Source of the DNA: Chryseobacterium oranimense
GTDB taxonomy: Bacteria; Bacteroidota; Bacteroidia; Flavobacteriales; Weeksellaceae
Direction of reading: 5' to 3'
Assembly: GCF_025244725.1 (NCBI RefSeq)
Contig: NZ_CP104203.1
Span: 1,488,001-1,552,000 of the forward strand
Length of the DNA stretch: 64,000 nt
Shown here: positions 35,885 to 43,520 of the stretch, piece after piece
How positions within the stretch are numbered: the first letter of the stretch is position 1
Layout of the letters: the number at the start of each line of letters is the position of its first letter
Notes under the pieces: generated by a model
What the model was told of the DNA's origin: nothing
Seen by the model: the letters and a program-made list of their open reading frames with translations, nothing else
Databases searched by the model: none
Position numbers and translations under genes: made by a program

Positions 35885-36739
35885 ATGCTAAATAAACTTG
35901 CTGCCTCAGAGCTGGTGCTGAATGACGACGGAAGTGTATATCACTTAAACCTTTTACCCGAAGATATTGCTGATAAGATCATCCTTGTGGGAGATCCGGA
36001 CCGAGTGGCAAAAGTTTCAAAATATTTTGACAAAGTAGAGATCAAAAAAAATAAAAGAGAGTTCTACACCCACACCGGAACACTGCGCGGAGAAAGAATT
36101 ACCGTAATGTCTACAGGGATCGGAACAGAGAATATCGATATCGTGATGAACGAACTTGATGCCCTGGTGAATATTGATCTTAAAAACAAAGAGTTCAAAA
36201 CTGAACACAAAGCCCTTGAGCTTTTCCGTATGGGTACCTGTGGAAGCGTAAATCCTGATGTACAGGTAGATAATATGCTGGTGACCCAGAATGTGGTAGG
36301 TCTCGACGGACTGATGCATTTTTATCAGGATTACAGTTTCGAGAACGAATTTTCCAAAAGCTTTATCGAGAAATTCCCTTATGAAAAGATCAAACCAATG
36401 CTTTATTTCTCAGACTGGGCAGAAGAAATGGGCGAATATTATAAAGATGCCAAATACCACGGAAATACAGCTACTTTTCCGGGATTCTATGCTCCTCAGG
36501 GAAGACAGCTTCGTTTAAAAGCGGTTGATGATAAATTCCTTGAAACATTGAATGACCTGGGAGTAACAAATTTTGAAATGGAAACCTCAGCCATTTATGC
36601 GCTTTCAAAATTATTAGGCCACAAAGCCATTACCGTAAACAACGTTATTGCCAACAGAAGACGCGGAGAATTTTCTGCAGATCATCATGCTTCCGAGAAA
36701 AACCTCATCGACTGGGTACTGGAAAGAATCATTAAATAA
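35885..36739 (+). CDS. Nucleoside phosphorylase, uridine-phosphorylase-like
   Basis: The 284-residue protein belongs to the PNP/UDP family. It has LVGDPDRVAKVSKYFD (phosphate loop), STGIGTENIDIVMNEL, FRMGTCGSVNPDV and FEMETSAIYALSKLLGHKA near the C-terminus. Enzymes of this type cleave nucleosides with phosphate to release the base and ribose 1-phosphate. The length is close to the family's upper range. It is divergent from the peroxidase across 233 bp, and a hairpin terminator follows. Base specificity is inferred from overall similarity. Confidence 0.87.
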   Translation: MLNKLAASELVLNDDGSVYHLNLLPEDIADKIILVGDPDRVAKVSKYFDKVEIKKNKREFYTHTGTLRGERITVMSTGIGTENIDIVMNELDALVNIDLKNKEFKTEHKALELFRMGTCGSVNPDVQVDNMLVTQNVVGLDGLMHFYQDYSFENEFSKSFIEKFPYEKIKPMLYFSDWAEEMGEYYKDAKYHGNTATFPGFYAPQGRQLRLKAVDDKFLETLNDLGVTNFEMETSAIYALSKLLGHKAITVNNVIANRRRGEFSADHHASEKNLIDWVLERIIK

Positions 36740-36770
36740 AAAAATAGTTCAGGCATCAAAACTTGAACCT

Positions 36771-36812
36771 TAAACCCTATAGATCTTAAAAAATTTATAG
36801 GGTTTATTTTAT
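36771..36812 (+). terminator. Terminator of the nucleoside phosphorylase gene
   Basis: An 11-bp perfect stem TAAACCCTATA/TATAGGGTTTA with a 14-base loop is followed by TTTTATTCTTTTT. Confidence 0.85.
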
Positions 36813-36855
36813 TCTTTTTGCAATAAAATATAACACAAACATCTCCGTAATCTCC

Positions 36856-36902
36856 GTAATCTGCGAGAAATTAAATTTTTATTATTTTCGCTCGCAGATT
36901 AC
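36856..36902. repeat. GTAATCTGCGAG inverted repeat
   Basis: GTAATCTGCGAG at 36856-36867 and CTCGCAGATTAC at 36891-36902 are perfect 12-bp inverted copies around an AT-rich centre. CGCAGATT repeats continue to the right. It resembles a dispersed intergenic repeat. Confidence 0.6.
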
Positions 36903-36929
36903 GCAGATTCTTAATTGAATGGGAATTTA

Positions 36930-37688
36930 TCAATGAAAAAACCTTGGATCCGGGTATTTGAAAACAAAATCCAGTTCTGATACTAATTTCGAAGACAGAA
37001 TGATTTTCCCCACAGCTATGACTTCCTCCTGAAAAGGTAGATTTTTCTGCGTATTGATTACCTGCGCTTTTGAAGGATGCTGAGGAGCCGCTACATTGTA
37101 CAGCTTTCCTTCTAAACCTCTTTCAATCATTCTTTCAATCACTCTGCAAATATCTTCATAATGAATATGGTTCACCGGAGCATCAAGATTGGAGACATTA
37201 TAGTTTTTAAGAAGCCTGTTATCCCCCATTAATCCGGCTAGCCTAAGAATATTGGCCTGGGGATATTTATTTCTGACCATCCTCTCCCCCGGAACCTTAT
37301 CCGGCGAAAGGCTTTCTTCTGCATATTCTCCCGGAGTATCCGGATATACTCCTGTAGAGCTCATAACGAACATTTGTCCTTTGAAATCACCTATAAATGA
37401 TAATAAATGCTGTATTCTGTTATACAGTGAACTTGCACAGCAGCTTTTCCCGGAAAGAGGAATGGTAATGATCAGAATATCCATATCTTTAATCTCACTC
37501 CATTCTTCGATTTTCTTTTCCAGTTGAAAATCAGGGAAGACGGCCACGGAAGCATTAAATCCTCTTACCGACAGGTCTTCCACTTTATCTTCCGTTGTTG
37601 CTGTAGTATATATACTATATCTGCCAGACATGGAATCTGCAATTTTTAATCCCAGCCATCCACACCCGATAATTCCTGTTTTCTTCAT
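36930..37688 (-). CDS. NAD(P)-binding Rossmann-fold protein, YeeZ-like
   Basis: The 252-residue protein opens with the dinucleotide-binding signature GIIGCGWLGLKIADS and has an extended-SDR-like core (MSSTGVYPD, LRLAGLMG, VNHIHYEDICRVI). The usual catalytic Tyr-x-x-x-Lys cannot be confirmed. It resembles the NAD(P)-dependent epimerase/dehydratase-like YeeZ group, of unknown activity. It is transcribed alone, and its substrate is not evident. Confidence 0.75.
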   Translation of the reverse strand: MKKTGIIGCGWLGLKIADSMSGRYSIYTTATTEDKVEDLSVRGFNASVAVFPDFQLEKKIEEWSEIKDMDILIITIPLSGKSCCASSLYNRIQHLLSFIGDFKGQMFVMSSTGVYPDTPGEYAEESLSPDKVPGERMVRNKYPQANILRLAGLMGDNRLLKNYNVSNLDAPVNHIHYEDICRVIERMIERGLEGKLYNVAAPQHPSKAQVINTQKNLPFQEEVIAVGKIILSSKLVSELDFVFKYPDPRFFH

Positions 37689-38208
37689 AAATTTCCTGCT
37701 ATCTGTATCTCTATATTGATCTTTCTATATCTACTGCTGTTAAAGAAATTTCACCCGGTAAAATTAACCATTTATCCATACAATCTTCCCAGAGAAATTA
37801 CTTTCTGATGACAATAATGAGAGTTTTTTAGATAAGAAAGAAACAACCTAACAACTGTTAGTAGTAAAACTACGACAAAAACTGAAATTGACTGCTACTT
37901 TTTTCCTACTTGCCTCATTGCTGCTTATATTTGTTTCACATGGACGTGATTTTAATAATTGAATTATACAACTGTAATTCAGAACATTAAATTCATGTAA
38001 ATAAAATATTAATTGTATTTTAAAACTTAAAAATATATCGGGATGTACCCGGACATTAAGTGAAAACAAAACGACAATTTCCTAACAAAGATACTATTCT
38101 GTTGACATGACAAGACAGTATTTTATCTGATGTAAGTGATAAGAAAGATCTCAAGCAGCTCTGCCATTCAGACTGCTGTTTAAAATTCGAACCCAGAAAA
38201 AATATGTT
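37689..38208. promoter_or_regulatory. Upstream region of the VgrG island
   Basis: This 520-bp AT-rich gap has no convincing ORF. At 37848-37873 two inverted repeats stand side by side: CTAACA-AC-TGTTAG and GTAGT-AAA-ACTAC. They may be operator sites or a weak terminator for the Rossmann-fold gene's upstream transcript. The vgrG leader is about 340 bp further on. Confidence 0.45.
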
Positions 38209-40401
38209 ATGTTCCAAGATAGTGAGTCATCAAAAAAGCCAGGTACAAAATCCAAGAAAAATCTGGATGATCTGCAGTCTGCAGGTATTAATGCAGGTAA
38301 AGAAGCAGAAAAAAAGGCCGACAGTAAAATTCAAAAAACAGTACAGACAGCCGGACAGGCCCTCTCCTATAGCAATACATTTCTGAATCAGGTTTCCGGG
38401 CCGAATACTCCTTTGGTAAAGGAAAGTAAAATCTGGTCGGATCAGCCTACCTCTAAAATACATAACGCCGGATCTATTCCCAAAAGTGAGCTTTTAGGGA
38501 TCAACCGTGTGATTAAGCTTGATATTATTATTGAAGGTAAGATAATTAAGCATTTCAAGCATTTTAAACTTACCCAGAGTGCCGTTAAGCATCATGAGTT
38601 TGATCTCACTCTCGCCCATGATACACTGGGAGGTCCCGAAAATCATAATCTGGAACAGGCACAGAATTTTCTGGGTAAAAGGATTACAGTTGTATTTAAA
38701 TATAAAGATGTTGAAGAGAGTCCTGAAAGAAACTTTGTGGGTGTAATTACGGAAGTAGGATTCAGCCAGGATAAAGGAAGCCTTGGAAATATTGTCCTCA
38801 GCGGAAACAGCCCTACCATCCTTTTAGATGCGGCCCCGCATATCCAGAGTTTTGGAGGACACCAGGAAATCAGCCTGAACAGTATTGCCGACTGGGTGAT
38901 TAAAGAAGGCCTTGGTTCCAATAAATTTGATTTCAGGGTAGATTCCCAGCACGGAAATGTTTCTTACAGCTCACAATATGAAGAAACCCACTACAATTAC
39001 CTGGCAAGAATAGCAGAAGCATATGGGGAGCAGTTTTATTATGATGGTGAAGTGCTGCATTTCGGAAAACTTCCCCCACAGGAAAAACCGGTTCAGCTGG
39101 TATATGGAAGCAGCGTACATGACATTAAGATCAAAATGAAGGCCCAGCATGTAAATCCTACTTTTTATGGCTACAATAGCAGCAAAAATGAAAAACTTAC
39201 AACGGGAAGTTCAAAGATAAACCACCAGTCCGATATTGCAAAGCGTGCCTATGAAATATCAAAAACAACCTTTACAACACCTTCATTGAGAGTCGCTCCT
39301 ATCAAAGCTTCAACTTTTATGGATATTGATGCCTCACAGAAAGGCACCGCTGGAAGTAAGGCTGTCAATGTATTTATTACTTCCGGAAGCACTTCAGTCC
39401 CATTTTTATATCCGGGATGCCTCGCTGATGTTGAAATGCGCAAATCTGAAACCAACCAGACCGCCTATTTTACCAAGCTTATGATCACGGAAATCAGTCA
39501 CGAGGTAGATGCGCGGGGATATTACACAGGAAATTTTGAAGCTATAGCGGCAGATACAGGATTTATTCCACGTCCTCAATTTGAAATTCCGAAAGCGGAA
39601 CCGCAGTTTGCTAAGGTAATTTCCAATACAGACCCATTAAATCAAGGCCGCATACAGGTTCAGTTTGACTGGCAGAACGGACAGGATACCACAGAATTTA
39701 TCCGTGTGATGACCCCTGATGCAGGAGGCAGTGATAAGGTCAGTAAAAACCGTGGATTTATGGCTATTCCCGAAGTCGGTGACCAGGTGGTTGTTAATTT
39801 CGCTCATCAGCATCCTGACCGCCCTTTCGTTATGGGAGGTATGTTTCATGGAGGAGTCGGCGGCGGCGGCGGAACAGGGAATAATGTGAAAAGCCTGAGC
39901 AGCAGAAGCGGTAATAAACTGGAACTTAATGACGGTGAAGGCTCGGTATTTTTAACCGACCAGGGAGGAGCCAATATGAAATTTGACGGTGCAGGAAATG
40001 CACTGACCCATGCTAATAATAACAAAACAGTCACAGTCGGTAATAATAATACAGTAAATGTAGGCAGTGTAAGCGCCATAAATGTAGGCGGAAAAGAAGG
40101 CGGAGGGGCCAATTCCATGCTCAAAATGGATAATTCCGGGAACATTACCCTGGAATGCGATACAACGATCACCATTAAAACGGGAAGCAGCTCAATCACC
40201 ATGACGACCGGAGGAGATATTACCATAGAAGGCCTCAACGTAAAAGTCATAGGAAAAACAACAACTGAACTGGGAAAAGCCGGTGCCAACCCTGGAATTA
40301 AGATTGATGATAATATCAATGCCAATGCCACCAAAATCAATACCTCATCTTCAGGACCTACCAATATTAAAGGAGCTGATGTAGAAATCAATAAAGGATA
40401 A
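38209..40401 (+). CDS. vgrG: VgrG spike protein of a Bacteroidota-type secretion system
   Basis: The 730-residue protein has a lysine-rich extension of about 60 residues, then a gp27-like base (about 95-440: HHEFDLTLAHDTLGGPENHN). The gp5 OB-fold follows (about 466-548: GRIQVQFDWQNGQ, GFMAIPEVGDQVVV, RPFVMGGMFHG), then a repetitive beta-prism needle (about 560-730). This fits the VgrG of the Bacteroidota type VI system (T6SS-iii). It forms the puncturing spike and carries effectors. It is the first gene of a five-gene unit on the plus strand; no sheath, tube or ATPase genes are in this window. The next ATG comes two bases after its stop. Confidence 0.9.
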   Translation: MFQDSESSKKPGTKSKKNLDDLQSAGINAGKEAEKKADSKIQKTVQTAGQALSYSNTFLNQVSGPNTPLVKESKIWSDQPTSKIHNAGSIPKSELLGINRVIKLDIIIEGKIIKHFKHFKLTQSAVKHHEFDLTLAHDTLGGPENHNLEQAQNFLGKRITVVFKYKDVEESPERNFVGVITEVGFSQDKGSLGNIVLSGNSPTILLDAAPHIQSFGGHQEISLNSIADWVIKEGLGSNKFDFRVDSQHGNVSYSSQYEETHYNYLARIAEAYGEQFYYDGEVLHFGKLPPQEKPVQLVYGSSVHDIKIKMKAQHVNPTFYGYNSSKNEKLTTGSSKINHQSDIAKRAYEISKTTFTTPSLRVAPIKASTFMDIDASQKGTAGSKAVNVFITSGSTSVPFLYPGCLADVEMRKSETNQTAYFTKLMITEISHEVDARGYYTGNFEAIAADTGFIPRPQFEIPKAEPQFAKVISNTDPLNQGRIQVQFDWQNGQDTTEFIRVMTPDAGGSDKVSKNRGFMAIPEVGDQVVVNFAHQHPDRPFVMGGMFHGGVGGGGGTGNNVKSLSSRSGNKLELNDGEGSVFLTDQGGANMKFDGAGNALTHANNNKTVTVGNNNTVNVGSVSAINVGGKEGGGANSMLKMDNSGNITLECDTTITIKTGSSSITMTTGGDITIEGLNVKVIGKTTTELGKAGANPGIKIDDNINANATKINTSSSGPTNIKGADVEINKG

Positions 40402-40403
40402 TC

Positions 40404-41246
40404 ATGCAGATTAATATAGAAAACAAGGGCGAATACCGGAAGTATACTTTTCTCAGAGAAGAAAGATATCAGTTTCAGGGCCTTCGGAACGAAAACTATA
40501 TCGAAGCAGAGCTTAAAGTCACTTTATCTTCTATTGAAAATGACAAACCTGTCTTTACAGTAGAAATGCCATTGTACAAACAATCCAACAAAGACGGAAT
40601 GTACAAATGGGTAGGAGATCTGCATGAGCTGAGAGAAAAAATAGTCTGCACACTGGATGAAAACGGGCAGCTCGGAAAAATCATCAATTTAACTGATATA
40701 CAGAATAAATGGCGTGAAATAAAACCCAAAATCATTCTGAAGCACAGAAGTGAAAAGTATCGCGAGATTTTTATTAAAGGTGTAGAAGAACTTCTGGAAG
40801 ACGGAAGCCGGCTTGCCGAAGCTCTGCGTTTTGCAATGCCCTATCAGTTGCTTTTTCCGGGCATTCATTTCAAGGAGTTTAAGAAAAATCAGATCATTAA
40901 CGGATATCGTGAGCTTCCCAATTTTATTGCTGCTAAAAGTGTTCCTATTACTACTGAAGAAAGAATTTCAGAATTGGGAGACGGCAGGTACCAGATCGAT
41001 GTCAAAGGAAGTATAGATGAAAATAATTTTGAACAGGATAAAGTAACAGCTATGATCCGTATTTTAAAGAACCGTCCGCGTGTACCCACCCTGCTTCAAC
41101 TTAACTATATGGAACGTTATCTGCTGGAAGAATGGCCATGGTCTGAACAGAGCATGTGCATGAGCCTTGCTCAGATTCCCGGCACCTTATACCGTGAAGA
41201 AAAAAATATTTTAAAAGCTGCTGCTCATGACCGTTCCCCTTCTTGA
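40404..41246 (+). CDS. Unrecognised T6SS-associated protein between VgrG and the effector
   Basis: The 280-residue soluble protein has no motif that I recognise. It is predicted to be alpha/beta, with an early beta-rich half and helical LLEDGSRLAEALRFAMPYQL in the centre. It has no signal peptide or membrane helix. It sits two bases after vgrG and overlaps the next gene by 20 bp, so it is translated with them. Its position suggests an adaptor or chaperone that loads the effector on VgrG, but no sequence evidence proves it. Base composition is as in the neighbouring vgrG. Confidence 0.7.
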   Translation: MQINIENKGEYRKYTFLREERYQFQGLRNENYIEAELKVTLSSIENDKPVFTVEMPLYKQSNKDGMYKWVGDLHELREKIVCTLDENGQLGKIINLTDIQNKWREIKPKIILKHRSEKYREIFIKGVEELLEDGSRLAEALRFAMPYQLLFPGIHFKEFKKNQIINGYRELPNFIAAKSVPITTEERISELGDGRYQIDVKGSIDENNFEQDKVTAMIRILKNRPRVPTLLQLNYMERYLLEEWPWSEQSMCMSLAQIPGTLYREEKNILKAAAHDRSPS

Positions 41247-41502
41247 TATTGTTTTCCAGAATGACCGTTATTATCTTCTCTTTGATGATGAGCGGATCCT
41301 GAAGGCTATGGCTACCCGGGAATGGTATGTATATGCAGAAGAAGAAGAATATATATGTTCTATTAAAAATTGTAAAGTTTCGGAGCTTTTGAAAGTTCCG
41401 GGTAAGATTTTTCTGGAAACCCAGGAAAACCTGAATAAACTGGAAAATATTTTCAGAAAATTGAAAAATGTAGTCCTGAGCTCAGATAAAATTAACCACT
41501 AA
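41227..41502 (+). CDS. Small unrecognised protein of the VgrG island
   Basis: The 91-residue acidic protein starts at 41227 inside the last codons of the previous gene (20-bp overlap) and ends 11 bases before the PAAR-like effector. It reads as beta strands followed by two helices. No family is recognised. Tight packing between a putative adaptor and the effector argues for a real gene with a role in effector loading or stability. Confidence 0.65.
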   Translation: MTVPLLDIVFQNDRYYLLFDDERILKAMATREWYVYAEEEEYICSIKNCKVSELLKVPGKIFLETQENLNKLENIFRKLKNVVLSSDKINH

Positions 41503-41513
41503 ATCATCGCATT

Positions 41514-43091
41514 ATGGCAAAAAAATACGTACCCGAAGGTGCCTTTTTAGCTTGCGACAAAGGAACAAGTCCATCCACCCTCCGGGTTAGCAACAATAAA
41601 AACACTACAATATACAGTGTTCCTATGGCTTCGGAGCTGGATTTCCTTCCTTTTTTCAATATCAAACCCATGGGACTGTGCACCAATCCTTTGAAATGGG
41701 CAACGGGAGTTTCATGTCTGCCGACTATTGTTACCGGATGGCAGCAGCCAAAAGATGGCGTAAAAATAAATGGCAGCAGGATGCTCTTGGAAGATTCCTT
41801 CTGTAATTGTATATTTGGTGGAAAGATCAATATTTTCTTTGACAGAGCCGCAGCAGTATCATATGGTGTCGGGGAGGGAAAAATGCCCACCGATTATATT
41901 AAAGAAGGATTTGACTGGATTGCCGAGCAAAATAAAAAAAGCCGTGAAATGCGGGACCAGATGCTCCCGGACTGGATGAAACCTGTGACAGGGGTCGGCG
42001 ACTGGTTCAATGATCTGGGTACAGGACTGGTAGAAGGTGCTGTAAACGGAGTCGTTGGTTTGGGCGAAACCCTTTATCAGGTTGGTCAGGATCCTGTAGG
42101 TACTGCTGAAGGATTGGGCGGAATGGTAAGTGATGGCTGGAATGCCACTACCAAAGGGCTTGGAAATGCATGGGACTGGGCAAGCAAAGGAGATAACTGG
42201 GGAAATGCCGCAGAAGGAGCCTGGAACTGGGCCAGTGACGGGCAAAACTGGGCAGATGCCGGAAATGCAGCCTGGGAAGGTACCAAAAATGCAGCAGGCT
42301 GGGTTGCCGAAAACCCTAGAAAGATAGGAACCACTGCAGGAGAATTTATTCCTGATGCTGTAGCTGCAGTATATTCCGGAGGAACTTCATTAGCTGCAAC
42401 TGCCGGAAAAACAGTATTAAAAGAAGGAGCTGAAGCCGTTGTTGAAAAGACTGTTAAGGAAGTTGCCGCAGAAGCTGTGGAACAAGGTGTGAAGAAAGGA
42501 GCAGATGATGTAGTAGAAGCCGGTGCAAAACGAGGGATTGCAGAAACAATGGAACAGCTTGCCAAAAAAGAAGGTGGGGATATTGCTAAGGTTACAGATG
42601 GTGTTGCAGATGATATAATAGAGTTAGCTCCAGGTTCTAAAGGAAGTTGGAATAAAGCATTGAACGGAACATTGAAGCCAAATTCTAAATATAAAGTTGG
42701 GGACAAAATTTATGAAACAGATGAACTTGGAAGAGTAAATAGAGTTTCTGGAAATTTAGAACTAGGAAAAATTGGTAGAAATGAATATCAGCAAGGAAAA
42801 TCCGTAACTTTAAAAGATGGAACAAAAGGAGTTGATGAGGGTGGACATTTAGTAGGTCATCAATTTAAAGGAGCTGGGGAACAAATTAATTATGTTCCCA
42901 TGAAAGGATCACTAAACCAAGGCGCATGGAAACAAATGGAACAAGATTGGGCTAAAGCTCTAAGAGATGGAAAAAAAGTAGAAATTGATATAAATCCTAT
43001 CTATGAGGGCGTAAGTAAAAGACCCTCTGAAATTGAAGTTTTTTATAAAATAGATGGTAAAGAATATATAAAAACTTTCCCAAATAACTAA
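41514..43091 (+). CDS. PAAR-like (DUF4280-type) polymorphic effector with a DNA/RNA nuclease tip
   Basis: The 525-residue protein has three parts. Residues 1-120 carry conserved cysteines (LACDKG, GLCTNP, VSCLPT, CNCIFGG) as in DUF4280 PAAR-like proteins that cap VgrG. Residues 130-350 are a Gly/Ala/Trp-rich repetitive middle (NAWDWASKGDNWGNA type). From about 360 comes a pre-toxin linker (LKPNSKYKVGDKIYETDELG) and a nonspecific-endonuclease NS_2 domain with DEGGHLVGHQF (catalytic His445), INYVPM and WKQMEQDWAKAL. It closely resembles the C-terminus of Bacillus YeeF. Base composition drops at about 42,600, where the toxin region starts. It should kill competitors by nucleic-acid degradation. 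Confidence 0.88.
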   Translation: MAKKYVPEGAFLACDKGTSPSTLRVSNNKNTTIYSVPMASELDFLPFFNIKPMGLCTNPLKWATGVSCLPTIVTGWQQPKDGVKINGSRMLLEDSFCNCIFGGKINIFFDRAAAVSYGVGEGKMPTDYIKEGFDWIAEQNKKSREMRDQMLPDWMKPVTGVGDWFNDLGTGLVEGAVNGVVGLGETLYQVGQDPVGTAEGLGGMVSDGWNATTKGLGNAWDWASKGDNWGNAAEGAWNWASDGQNWADAGNAAWEGTKNAAGWVAENPRKIGTTAGEFIPDAVAAVYSGGTSLAATAGKTVLKEGAEAVVEKTVKEVAAEAVEQGVKKGADDVVEAGAKRGIAETMEQLAKKEGGDIAKVTDGVADDIIELAPGSKGSWNKALNGTLKPNSKYKVGDKIYETDELGRVNRVSGNLELGKIGRNEYQQGKSVTLKDGTKGVDEGGHLVGHQFKGAGEQINYVPMKGSLNQGAWKQMEQDWAKALRDGKKVEIDINPIYEGVSKRPSEIEVFYKIDGKEYIKTFPNN

Positions 43092-43103
43092 ATTTAAAAT
43101 ATT

Positions 43104-43451
43104 ATGACAGTAGATGAAATTTATTTAAACATTGGACAAAGCATAGTAAATGCTATTGAGGATGAAAACTGGAATGAAGCAAAATTAAATATCGAAGTTG
43201 TAGGAACAGGTGTTGTAAGCTACAATGGGGAATATATTACGGATAATAATGAAACAAAAAACATATCTGTAAGAAATATTTCCAGAGATATTCGAAATTG
43301 GATCAGAGAATTACATGATATTACGACAGAAGGAGATAATAATAAATGGAATAAAGCCATTTTTAATCTAAATGCACAAGGCAAATTTAATATGGAATTT
43401 ATTTGGGATCAGGAACTACACGATGAAATAGTAAGATTATCAAAAGAATAA
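43104..43451 (+). CDS. YezG/DUF600-like immunity protein
   Basis: The 115-residue protein begins DEIYLNIGQSIVNAI and ends GKFNMEFIWDQELHDEIVRL, with helix-strand spacing like the YezG/DUF600 immunity family. It starts 12 bases after the nuclease effector and is equally AT-rich. Pairing of a YeeF-like nuclease with a YezG-like protein is known in Bacillus, where YezG neutralises YeeF. I infer that it binds and blocks the toxin above. A terminator follows. Confidence 0.82.
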   Translation: MTVDEIYLNIGQSIVNAIEDENWNEAKLNIEVVGTGVVSYNGEYITDNNETKNISVRNISRDIRNWIRELHDITTEGDNNKWNKAIFNLNAQGKFNMEFIWDQELHDEIVRLSKE

Positions 43452-43487
43452 AATAAAAAAGGTTCCAGATGGAAACCTTTTTTATTT
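43452..43487. terminator. Bidirectional terminator after the immunity gene
   Basis: AAATAAAAAAGGTTCC and GGAAACCTTTTTTATTT form a stem with one bulge and an AGAT loop. It lies between the immunity gene and the convergent repeat protein. Confidence 0.85.
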
Positions 43488-43520
43488 ACTCATTATTTAC
43501 AAACCATCTTATTATCCGGT

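Noticed and set aside
39846..40391. 181-residue hydrophobic frame opposite the vgrG needle region
   Set aside because: The repetitive beta-prism codons give an apolar antisense reading; no independent signal supports it.
42086..42706. 206-residue Pro/Ala/Ser frame opposite the effector's Trp/Gly-rich middle
   Set aside because: It is a compositional shadow of the repetitive effector middle.
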